Assembly: GCA_030765055.1 (NCBI GenBank)
Contig: CM060953.1
Span: 72,269,902 to 72,333,901 of the forward strand
Reading direction: 5' to 3'
Length of the DNA: 64,000 nt
Origin: Mantis religiosa
Taxonomy: Eukaryota > Arthropoda > Insecta > Mantodea > Mantidae
Within the stretch, counting starts at the first letter, position 1, and each line of letters opens with the position of its first letter. A program made the translations under genes and the position numbers. Shown one piece after another: positions 55,331 through 64,000 of the stretch. The notes beneath the pieces are model-generated. The model was not told the origin of the DNA, did not search any database, and worked only from the letters and a program-made list of their open reading frames with translations.

Positions 55331-55990
55331 GCATAGACATTTTTTAAGGAAATGGAGTCTGATGCGCTGAATCAAAAAGTTTTTAGTGAAGTAAAGATAT
55401 TTAGTGAGGATCTGCTATCACAAAATAACACCAAATTAACAGAAAACCTACATTCGCATAATTCAAATCCTAGCCAGTCTTTTTTAGAAGCAGAAATTAA
55501 CAGAAATCAAGATTCCATAAAACCCCTTAGTACAGATGATGACAGCAGAGGAAAAGAAAGTATATCAACTCAAGCACTAGGATATTCTCCAAGTGAACTT
55601 GGTACACATGATGGAAATCAGAATCATGAAACTGTATATGATGCAAAAGGCAACTCTACCCCAGATAGAGTTAATCAGGAGTTAAAAGAGCAGATAAATA
55701 ACACTAAGGAGCTAAATGAGAAGACTGAAGTAAATGACACAAAGGAGCTGAATGAGAGGACATCTGCTTCTGAAAATAAGCACTATGGTGAACATACTGA
55801 AGAACTAAAGATAGAAAATAATGAAGATAGTGTAAATAATGAACAAAGTGAAAGTGCGACACATCCTGAAAAATCAGCTGAAAAAGAAACAAATGAACAA
55901 ATGGAGAACAATGAAAGCAAACCACAGACTGATGAAGAGAATGAAGATGAATGGCAGGATATCTTAGGAAGTGGTCAGCTAAAAAAAAAG
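55331..55990 (+). CDS. FKBP8-like exon with start codon (residues 1-213)
   Basis: Acceptor TTCTTTTACAG, 21 untranslated bases, ATG at 55352, and donor GTAGGT after AAAAAAAAAG. It ends in phase 0 after LKKK. Confidence 0.8.
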
Positions 55991-58900
55991 GTAGGTAACA
56001 GGTAATGGCACAGATTTGGTGGTGGTACATAAATGTATAAAAACATAATACATAAATGTAATAATAGTTCATTTGGGTGAGCAAATGATTGGTCACATCC
56101 CCATTATCATTGTATCAGAAGTGTTTTCACAGGGGTTCGTATAAGGGGACAGTCAAACTGAAAATCTGATTTCATTAATAATTGGAAGTTTTTGAATAGT
56201 CATGTAATCACATTGATTGAATATTTATCTAAATTTTCCAATACTTATTTTTTTTTAAATGGGAAGTCATTCTTTGAAAGGTAGAATCAGAACTGAAAAA
56301 TTCAATGCCATAGCCGGAATTTGAACCATATACGTTCTACACGATGTATGGCTGCTCTGTCACTGAGCTACCTTGGTAACATGCCAGAATGGCATTAAAT
56401 TCTCCAACTGACTTGTGCATTTTCTTGATAGACCACCAGAAAATCTCATTTCAAGATCATATACTCCAGTGACAACTTACAGTTCCTAAGTACTGAAGTC
56501 CCGGGCTTTAACGTCATTATTGGAAAGTTTCCAATTATTAAGGGCAATCAATATGTTGTTCCAGAGTACATTTGTGAGGTCAATTGATTAGTATGAATTT
56601 GTATGCTGAGAATGACTTCTCAACGTTCACGGAAGTCAGAACAATATTTCTAAGAATAAAAGGATTTGATGAAATTTCTTCTGAAAGCTCAACACTAACA
56701 CCTTGCAGGTGTTCCTTCAACATAAGGTGTTATAACCAGGATTTCTATGTAGAACACTCCAGTTTTCCATCAATTTGTCAACATACTTTACAGGCCCACA
56801 ACTGACCATGGTTTACTTCTTAAAGGACATGCACCCACGGATGCTGCAGCTTCTTTTCATGCTGGTTTTTTTTTTTTTTTCCCCCATTAAAGAATCAGTA
56901 GGAGGAGTTTAACATACAGTAGGTATGTACGAGTATATTGTGCAATGTTTTTAATAATAATGCCTCTTAGAAGGGAATTCTTAAACCTTTCACATGTAGA
57001 CCTAGAAAGGGTACATGACAAATATTTAAATCTTGGGAAACTTTGAAACACTAAATTTGTAAATATTAGAACTTTCTGTAAAAGAACAGAACTGACACAG
57101 GTTGTCCACGGAAGAACCTCCTTTTCTCCATTTAGCAAATCTTCCACACTTAGGTGGGGAAGCTCCTTGAATTCCATATGCAGACGGTTCTTGATAAAGG
57201 GCACATCGCATTTGGGCATCTGCATAAACTTTTTCCCTCTATTTCTTTCACCATTGTTAGTTGTTTGAATGCAGGCCATAAAAATGTTGCCAAAATACAG
57301 AGGCTGCAGCACAAATTTTTCTTCAATGAATTGTGCAACATGTATTTTCAGTTGATGTGTGTTTGTGACATTGATCCAAATCCAAAATTATTAAAAGGAG
57401 TGATAAACCAAAATAGATTGACAACATGGGAGAACATATTCATCTGGAAAAATAAGGATCGCGTAATGAACTTTGAAATCCCGCCAGTAGATAATTTGAC
57501 AAAAAAGTTCATAGTTCCACCACCAGAGAGAGCAAACATCAGATGCCAGTTGGAAAGAGATTGAAAATGGAGGCCAGGGCCTTTGAAACTAGTCTCTCAT
57601 AAATATATGAAAAAGTAAGTGACGAGTGTCAATAAACCAACCACAAATAATTTTTATATGTATTTTCAGTTTTATTTCCTGAAATAAAAGAACGATGTTA
57701 AATTTTGATTTAAGCAGATAGATGTGAAAATTATTATTTCAGTTCTGTGCGACAATATTTACCTCAGAATCCTCTTCTCGTGGTGAGAAATGGTTAATGA
57801 GCCCAGATTTCCACAGAACTAATTGCAGGGTTGTCTCATCAGCTTCCAATGTTTCAGAACCCTCTTTGAAGGGATCCAAAAATTCAGTCAGTTCCCCTAC
57901 AAGACCTCTGACTTAGTTCTCCATTTTACTCTCAGCATTGTGCTGGAGTAATTGATTTATATCCTCTTGAGTATGGGGAATTCTAGCGGGTGTCGCTTTT
58001 TTTGTAAGGATTTGGTAAGTTAGTTTACAAGCCTGGTGCATTTCATGTAAGCTGTAGTTTCCTTACACGTCGATATGGAGGACCAGACTCTTGGAAAATG
58101 TTCTTTCAGGAAATTTTCTTTGAAGGTATTGCAAAGAACAGTGTTCAATATATTGGCTGCTCAAGGACGCCATTGCTAATTTTTTAGGGCTTCTTGATAT
58201 TACTACCTAGAACCGATACAAACTTAATTTTAATCAGGTCTTCTAAAGGTAAACCAATCGACATCTTTCTGTTCTCGATTTCTTTTCTGAGATTATCACC
58301 CGATTTGTTCTGATGAGGGAATTTCGCTGCCATAAGAACTATGGATTGGAATTTCCAATTTTTGGGAATGTAATGTCCCGTGATATTTGTGTAGCTGATT
58401 TTCTTGTAATCATTGGACTACATATCCGTAGTCCATGCTAGCAAACATTGTGTGTCTTGTATTTGATTAGCAGTTTCATGTACATTACAGGACACAGTGC
58501 GTGGATCTGGTGGTACTTTATCAATGGCTATATTTCCGTATTTAGACCCTATTTGTACAAGGTTCTGTGCCATAGTACGAAACCCTTTACCAGCAACAGT
58601 TTCGAATGGACGGATGTCACTCTCGCACATAAGTGATACTCCTTGTGATACTCTCCCGGTCTTGTTTAGTAACACTGGCTGTAGCAAAAATGGAATGGGG
58701 AACCGAACACTTCTGCCTAATAAGGCTTGATGTTCCTGAGTTGTGAGAAAATACTTTATTACATGTTTTGCACTGTGCAAATCTCGGTTTAATTTTTCCA
58801 TCCGCTCTGTAAATTTCTTTAAGTCTCCCATCCTGAACTCGTACCTGTCCTTTCTCTGGTAATATATACACCACTGCTCACCTTGCGTTTAACACTGTCA

Positions 58901-61377
58901 GCAGACTCCATTTCCATTTTCAACTTCCGGAATGCACCAGACAACTGTGATCGAGTCACGGTCATGCTTGGCACGGCTCGGGTCACTGTACAGTCTGATT
59001 TTTAAAAGATGCGTGAAGGTCATCTGTTTCTCCATGTGGGGTGCTGCAATGTTGCCTAGAACTATGTTATGCATACTCCCAAGAACAAACCGTGGATCAC
59101 CTACTATTTGAGTGCTTAGAAACTCTAGATCATATTCAAAATGCAAATTCAAAAAGATATTCATATAAAAAATTAATCAAAAATTTAAATGAAAAACCGG
59201 TAGTCTACACAAAAGCAGACAAGGGTAACAAAATAGTAATATTGGACGAAGAAGACTATTGCAAAAAAATGGACAACCTTTTAAACGGAAAAGAATTTGT
59301 TAAACTAGAAAACAATCCATTAAAGAAAGCATGCAAATCTGTGGAATTAGCAATTAGAAACAGTAAAATCATGACTAAAAGAGATAAATTGAACAATAAG
59401 ATAGACAGTCCAAAAACACCCTACATATATGGTTTACCCAAAATACATAAACCTGAAATTACCCTCAGACCAATAATTAATAACATTGATGCACCCACTT
59501 ACCAACTATCAAAATGGCTGGTTCAAATCTTTAGATCCTTCACAAAATTTGAAAATTTAAGTATCAAAAACTCATTTGAATTGTTAAATCTCCTGAAGGA
59601 CACAAAGATCAACTCTACAGATGCTTTAGTTTCCTTTGACGTCATTTCTTTATATCCAAGTATACCGACCAATGAGCTTATTCCACTTCTCAAAAAATGG
59701 CTGGAATCAATACAAATAACACCTGAAGAAATAGAAGAACTTTCACAACTTACAGAAATTTGTATCAATCAAAATTTTTTCAGCTTTAATGGACAGATCT
59801 ATAAACAAAAAACGGGCCTAGCTATGGGCAACCCATTGTCTCCCTTCTTGGCAGATTTATTCATGAGTGCTTTTGAAACACATATCACAAAAGCTTTTCC
59901 AAATTATTTCAAAGTGTGGTATCGCTATGTTGACGACATTTTTGCAATAGTACCTAAAAAACTCATACAAGATGGTCTTAAACTTTTGAATATACAAAAT
60001 CCAGCTATAAAATTTACATTGGAAACAGAAGAGGATGGTGTGCTCCCCTTTTTGGACATCAAGATCAAAAAAATGAACAACAAACTCACTTTTGGTATCT
60101 ACAGGAAACCGACACACACAGATAATTACATTAAGAACAACAGTTTCAACCCAAAACAACACCAACATGCCATTTTCAACAGTTTAATCTTTCGGATGAT
60201 CAACTTTCCGCTAAACAGAGAAGATTATCAAGAAGAATACCTACACATAAAAAAAGTAGCTATATCCAACGGTTTCAACCCAAATTTAATAGACAAAACT
60301 GTTAACAGACTCAACAAAGCTAAGAAAATAAAAGAAACCACCACCCTAGAACCTACAGGAGAAAAAGAGAAAAAACTTTTTAAAAAATTCACCTTCCACC
60401 CATCAGCCTATAACAAATTCCAAAAAATCTTCTCAAAACACAACATAACTCTTGCACCTCAAAACAGGTTTAATATCAGAAATTTGTTAAAAGGCCCTCC
60501 CAAAAATTCAATCACTACCAAAGAAAAACCAGGAATCTATGTGATCAAATGTGAAACTTGCCCTAAAATTTATATAGGAAAAACAAAAAGAAATATTAAC
60601 ATCAGAACTAAAGAACATATGAGAAACATTAAAAATGGTGAAACAGAAAAATCAGCAGTGGCTTTTCATTTTTTGAATACTAGACATGACATCAATTTGG
60701 AAACATCTCTAATAAAATACGTTAATCACCCCATAGACCTTTCCGTATGGGAAAAAATCTTCATTAACAAAAATCGTCATAGAGTCATGAATTTTGAAAC
60801 TCCACCACCGGACATCTTTGACAAGTACATCACGCCATCTATTGACAATACGGAGAAAGAAGAAACCACTACAACTTGCACTAGTCGAGTATCAGCTGAG
60901 GATAGGAGCAAGAGCTCTTGAAACATGTCCTGTGAATAAACAGTGTGAGTGAAGCAATGTGTCAATATATTCTCGATTCAATTTTGTACTAGTTTGTGCT
61001 TCACTGTCCCTACGCTTCTTTCAAGTTTATACTTTGAGTATATGGGTACTTGTTGAACCATCCTCGTATAGGTTGATAAATTGCTGTTTGTGAGGTGTTC
61101 CGACCTTGGTTGACCCTCTATCTTTACTTTTGATTGTAGTTCACGTATTGCATCATTAGACATCAGAAAGCATTTTTTTCTTAACTTTCATGATGAACTT
61201 TCAAATTAGCAATCTCATTTAGAATATGCTAATTTGTTGTAGATCCTGAGAAAGGCAGAAAACGGTTATAGACCACAACGGTCTTATATTTGTGAAATAA
61301 ATGTTGAAGGCCAGTTAGAAGATGGTACCATTGTGGACAAGGCTGAAAACCTCAGAATTCAGATAGGTGATGCAGAG
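55331..61377 (+). CDS. FKBP8 (FKBP38)-like protein, 5' two coding exons, incomplete
   Basis: FKBP8 is a tail-anchored prolyl-isomerase-like protein of the outer mitochondrial and ER membranes. It is linked to mitophagy, HSP90 and BCL-2 family control, and the fly homologue has been implicated in autophagy. Joining 55352-55990 and 61243-61377 gives 258 codons in frame. Residues 1-195 are acidic, Asn/Glu/Ser-rich and probably disordered, with a small internal repeat (NDTKELNERT against NNTKELNEKT). The match to FKBP8 starts at DEWQDILGSGQLKKKI and continues with YRPQRSYICEINVEGQLEDG and LRIQIGDAE, the first strands of the FKBP domain. The rest of that domain, the TPR repeats and the membrane anchor lie beyond the window. 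EWQDIL in an acidic setting also fits an LC3-interacting motif (inference). The start at 55352 is the first ATG after the acceptor; an extra upstream coding exon cannot be excluded. Confidence 0.8.
56280..56535 (-). repeat. Family A tRNA-headed repeat, single copy
   Basis: It shares TCAGAACTGAAAAATTCAAT, the ATTAAATTCTCCAACTGACT block and the CCCGGGCTTTA block with the arrays. The tRNA-like head on the minus strand is GGTAGCTCAGTGACAGAGC with a poor B box. Confidence 0.7.
56536..57344. other. Intron sequence, nothing recognised
   Basis: Part of the FKBP8-like intron. It contains a T run (56867-56880), and its reading frames carry no recognisable domain. Confidence 0.4.
57345..57640 (+). mobile_element. 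5'-truncated Penelope-like fragment
   Basis: The end of the open frame at 57154-57564 reads NPKLLKGVINQNRLTTWENI, FIWKNKDRVMNFEIPPVDNL and FIVPPPERANIRCQL, matching the last ~65 residues of the Penelope-like proteins here. Upstream sequence in the same frame does not match. A well-paired hammerhead-like motif follows. Confidence 0.75.
57557..57598 (+). ncRNA. Hammerhead-like motif with paired stems I and II
   Basis: Stem I GAGA, box TTGAAAA (diverged from CTGANGA), an extra T, stem II GGAGGC with loop CAGG and GCCTTT, GAAAC, a palindrome ACTAGT ending in GTC, then TCTC pairing with GAGA. Confidence 0.5.
57745..59010 (-). pseudogene. hAT-family transposase pseudogene (Hermes/hobo-like)
   Basis: The minus strand starts near 58874 with a BED-type zinc finger (QCKTCNKVFSHNSGTSSLIR, then KC). 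Then, in another frame, come ESDIRPFETVAGKGFRTMAQ, IGSKYGNIAIDKVPPDPRTV and LAWTTDM (58831-58418). Beyond a stop it has SNDYKKISYTNITGHYIP, SIVLMAAKFPHQNKSGDNLR and FVSVLGSNIKK, down to about 58180. These segments and their order match hobo/Hermes-type hAT transposases. Frameshifts and stops rule out activity. The C-terminal dimerisation part is barely recognisable, and the terminal repeats were not found. Confidence 0.75.
59041..60921 (+). CDS. Penelope-like reverse transcriptase with GIY-YIG endonuclease, open 626-codon frame
   Basis: Penelope-like elements use a telomerase-related reverse transcriptase joined to a GIY-YIG nuclease. Here the frame is intact: YGLPKIHKPEITLRPIIN; SFDVISLYPSIP with the first catalytic Asp at 200; GLAMGNPLSPFLADL; WYRYVDDIFAIV with YVDD at 296-299; FLDIKIKKMNNK; FGIYRKPTHTDNYIKN; connector FKKFTFHPSAYNKFQKIF; GIY at 498-500; YIG at 511-513; RTKEHMRNIK; SAVAFHF. 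The first ~25 residues (TVDHLLFECLETLD region) look like another element's end, so the Penelope part probably begins near 59110 and the protein is N-terminally truncated. It lies inside the FKBP8-like intron, in the same orientation. All catalytic motifs are present, but full function is unlikely without the N-terminus. Confidence 0.88.
   Translation: MLQCCLELCYAYSQEQTVDHLLFECLETLDHIQNANSKRYSYKKLIKNLNEKPVVYTKADKGNKIVILDEEDYCKKMDNLLNGKEFVKLENNPLKKACKSVELAIRNSKIMTKRDKLNNKIDSPKTPYIYGLPKIHKPEITLRPIINNIDAPTYQLSKWLVQIFRSFTKFENLSIKNSFELLNLLKDTKINSTDALVSFDVISLYPSIPTNELIPLLKKWLESIQITPEEIEELSQLTEICINQNFFSFNGQIYKQKTGLAMGNPLSPFLADLFMSAFETHITKAFPNYFKVWYRYVDDIFAIVPKKLIQDGLKLLNIQNPAIKFTLETEEDGVLPFLDIKIKKMNNKLTFGIYRKPTHTDNYIKNNSFNPKQHQHAIFNSLIFRMINFPLNREDYQEEYLHIKKVAISNGFNPNLIDKTVNRLNKAKKIKETTTLEPTGEKEKKLFKKFTFHPSAYNKFQKIFSKHNITLAPQNRFNIRNLLKGPPKNSITTKEKPGIYVIKCETCPKIYIGKTKRNINIRTKEHMRNIKNGETEKSAVAFHFLNTRHDINLETSLIKYVNHPIDLSVWEKIFINKNRHRVMNFETPPPDIFDKYITPSIDNTEKEETTTTCTSRVSAEDRSKSS
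60893..60932 (+). ncRNA. Hammerhead-ribozyme-like motif overlapping the Penelope-like stop codon
   Basis: Stem I CAG, box CTGAGGA (60896-60902), an extra T, stem II AGGAGC with loop AAGA and GCTCTT (6 bp), GAAAC, a palindrome ACATGT ending in GTC, then CTG pairing with CAG. The motif overlaps the last codons and the stop at 60919-60921. Confidence 0.6.
61243..61377 (+). CDS. FKBP8-like exon 2 (residues 214-258)
   Basis: Acceptor TTGTTGTAG, donor GTAAGT after GCAGAG, 45 codons, phase 0 at both ends. It encodes ILRKAENGYRPQRSYICEIN to GDAE. Confidence 0.8.
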
Positions 61378-62334
61378 GTAAGTTTTAGAATTAAAACATA
61401 AACGGATATTATTACTACATATTGAATGCAAAGTAGAAATGGAAAAATATTAGGTAGAATCAAATTACAGTGCTGTAGATTGATTTCAAATAATTTAACT
61501 TTGTGTAAATGTACTACTCTGTACTACCAAGATAAAATACCTGAATGCATATTATTTTCGTTCACATTTTTCTTTAATTTGCACTGGATCTTTAAGGCTA
61601 TCTCATTTACCAAACCTGTTGTATTTTAAGAGTGACAATGCTGCAAGTACTGTTTATTTCTAGACTTCTAGTTAATTATACTATAGAATTAATGTATGAA
61701 ATTGTTTCTTTGCCTGTGTGGATAGCCTTATTGTTATGAAAAGTCCAATGCTACTTGCGGACTTGAACTCGTACAGCTCATCATTTTGGCTATTTTGATG
61801 TACTTGTATGTGCATTAAAATAAATGATTATGATTATAATGAGAATTTGTGAAACTATACTATTTTGTAATTGGTCTCAACTTTAAAATTTAATGGGAAG
61901 TTACTAGGTACAACAGTATCACGTGATAATAGATTCTAGTGGCTTGTTTTGGGGGTACAATATGTTGTAAGTTGGTTTGAGTCTGTCTTCTCTGCATTAG
62001 TGTAAATGGTTACAGTCCTAATTATGTTGTAACTAATTATTTCCCTGAAAGAATTATGCATCAAGATACGTGACCTCTATGCGCTACGTTTGTTTTGGGA
62101 TTGATCTTTGTGTTCTTTTTGTTTGATGGTGTGAGGAAATATGGGTATGGATGAGTTTCTACTGTTGAAGATCCCAATGAGAAAGTAAACCTGTTGAGAT
62201 GTTTAATGATACTATCCAATACATTACTGGTGGGAATTGAAAGAGGAACTTGCACCTGACTAGGTGAATCACCAAAAACTTGCACCGTCAATATTTCCAA
62301 AATGGAGAGTGCTATTTTTACAGCATTGTTTGGA
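61378..62334. other. Intron sequence, nothing recognised
   Basis: No further FKBP8-like exon could be found between 61378 and the window end; the next expected residues (VIQGLD-like) are not encoded here. Confidence 0.4.
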
Positions 62335-64000
62335 AGTTAGGGGCTTGTAGTATTAGTCTATAAATACATTTTAATAACACTTGGTGTATTTTTGGAGCAA
62401 ACATATGTTTTTAAAATGGAACGTCTAATTACATAAAAAAATCAAAAGTACAGTAAATTAGAATGTTAATGATGTTTTCCACAGCATTCTAGTGCCAGTA
62501 GTTCATCAGATATTTTGAAACTTTTACACACCTACAGTTACGTGGTCCATTCAACCGTCTTACTAGATACAATGTTATGGTTTGTTTACACATGTTTGCA
62601 GTTCATTTGTGCATTATGATGTTCTGTTCAGTTAGAGTTAGTGATAGTTCACTCAGTAGATTGTGAATGAAGATGGGTTTTACCAATGCAGAAAAAAGCC
62701 AACATGCTCATGATGTATGGAGAGTGTAGGAAGAATGCAGTTTGTTCTTGTATGGTGTATACAGAAAGACATCCTATTAGACATCCATCTCAGCAGTTAT
62801 TCATCAACCTCTTCAACCAGTTACATGAAAGTGATAGTGTGACACCAAAATAGTGGAACAGAACCAGATAACTGGAAATGTAGGAGAATTTAATGTTTTG
62901 GCTGCTGTTGCAGTAGATCCACAAAATAGTTTCTGCACAATCGCATGTGGAAGTGAAATGAGTCAGGCAAGTGCACTTCACATTCTCCATCAAAATAAGT
63001 TTCATCCCTATCACATCTCTCTCCACCAAGAGCTGCATGGAAACGATTTTGAGAATTGTGTTAACTTCTGTACATGGGAATTAAGAAATGATATTCTAGA
63101 TTCATCATGTATTTTGTTTAGTGATGAAGCAACATTAATCATGGCCAGGTAAACTGCATAAACTTGCACTATTGGTCTGTTGACAATCCCCATTGGCTTC
63201 ATCAGTGGAACGTCAGCATCCATGGAGTTTAAACGTGTGGGGTGGGATATTGAACCATCAGCTCGTAGGCCCTTTTATCATAGAAGGAACACTAAACTTG
63301 CACAAATATCTCATCCTCCTAAAAGACCATCTTTCACAGATGCTAGTAAACGTTCCTGTGCAGACTAGGAGGAACCTGTGGTTCCAGCATGATGGCTGTC
63401 CAGTTCTTATTACATGAATTACTACAGCTGGTCTTCACAGATTGTTTCCAAATCGATGGATTGCACAAAGGGAACCTGTACCTTGGCTGGCCCATTCACC
63501 AGATTTGACTCTGTTATACTTTTTTCTATGGGGAAAACTGAAAGAGACTGTCTACAAGGATGTACCAACTACTCCAGAGATACGAAACAACGTATTACTG
63601 CTGCCTGCTCTGAAATTTCTGCTGAAATGCTAGAACGTGTGCAGCAGTCTTACCACAGAGACTGGAAGCATATATTGAAGCTGCAGGTGGCCATTTTGAA
63701 CACAAGCTTTGAAGTTCAAATATCTCTTTACTTGTCAGGATCCACAGAAGCAGTGCACTCCCTTTTGTTTTGATTAGTTTGTGCTATCACAGGTGATACT
63801 AGAGTCGCTGTGCAAAAGTTTCAAAATAAGATATCTTGTGCACGACAATTTGCGGAAAACACCATTAACATTCTAATTTATCATACTTTTAATTTTTTAT
63901 GTAATTAGCCATTGTTCTATTTAAAAAAAGTGTTTGCTCCAAAAATACATCTAAGTGTTATTAAAATCTATTTATAGGCTAAACCTTTGAGCCCATAACT
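62335..64000 (+). mobile_element. Tc1/mariner-superfamily element with long inverted repeats, cut by the window edge
   Basis: The left end (62335-62530) and the last ~190 bases of the window (63809-64000) are inverse copies of each other. Shared blocks include CTATAAATA, ATTTTAATAACACTT, GTATTTTTGGAGCAAACA, CTAATTACATAAAAAA, AAATTAGAATGTTAATG and TTTTGAAACTTTT. They still match at the last base of the window, so the true repeats are longer. Between them lies a transposase pseudogene. Confidence 0.75.
62672..63770 (+). pseudogene. DDE transposase pseudogene of the insect DUF4817-headed type
   Basis: Broken frames read an N-terminal helix-turn-helix: TNAEKSQHAHDVW in one frame, then HPSQQLFINLFNQLHESDSV (about 62785-62840), as in insect DUF4817 proteins. 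The second catalytic block follows, LWFQHDGCPVL (about 63378-63410), then FPNRWIAQREPVPWLAHSPD (63445 onward) and LLYFFLWGKLKETVYKDVPT, which holds the third block. More than ten stops and shifts are present. The first catalytic block falls in the damaged stretch around 63110-63140 (FSDEATL). Confidence 0.65.

Noticed and set aside
60978..61163. 61-codon minus-strand open frame with unbiased composition
   Set aside because: It looks somewhat protein-like, but I could not assign a family and it lies in an intron between a Penelope-like tail and an exon. Left unannotated; a protein search would decide.

Overview
This is animal nuclear DNA, almost certainly from an insect with a large, transposon-rich genome. 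The signs are an AT-rich sequence, two spliced genes with long GT-AG introns, abundant mariner/Tc1/hAT/pogo, Penelope-like and jockey/R1-type elements, and several tRNA-derived SINE families. The element mix would suit a cockroach or another polyneopteran, but that is a guess. There are no operons, CRISPR arrays or bacterial signals.

Two host genes are visible, both on the + strand. (1) A complete tektin-2-like gene has six coding exons between 12086 and 41002, encoding 423 residues. All introns are GT-AG, and a polyadenylation signal lies at 41268. It encodes a coiled-coil filament protein of the ciliary/flagellar doublet microtubule. (2) The 5' part of an FKBP8 (FKBP38)-like gene has coding exons at 55331-55990 and 61243-61377 and runs off the right edge. 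It encodes an acidic N-terminus and the start of the FKBP domain. The two genes show no functional link.

The rest is mostly transposable elements. The left 10 kb holds mariner relics. One is a four-level nest: a ~1.29 kb mariner (1703-5857) is split by an IS630-Tc1-mariner element with TA ends (2023-3735) and by a hAT element with an 8-bp target duplication (4002-5146). The hAT element in turn contains a Penelope-like fragment. The tektin introns hold two jockey-type LINE pieces (one with an RNase H domain), a Tc1 relic, several Penelope-like copies, a pogo/Tigger relic, and tandem ~300-315 bp tRNA-headed repeats. The intergenic stretch (41.3-55.3 kb) holds a mariner relic, several SINEs, a 2.8 kb R1-type LINE and a ~510 bp (TTTA)n tract. 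The FKBP8 intron holds a hAT transposase relic and a Penelope-like element whose 626-codon reading frame is open. The right edge is a Tc1/mariner-superfamily relic with inverted repeats of at least 190 bp.

The most interesting signal is at the 3' ends of the Penelope-like copies. At least seven loci carry a hammerhead-ribozyme-like motif whose stems I and II change compensatorily and whose helix III half is always a short palindrome. Several copies also carry an inverted duplicate of their own 3' end, forming hairpins with arms of 32 to 466 bp.
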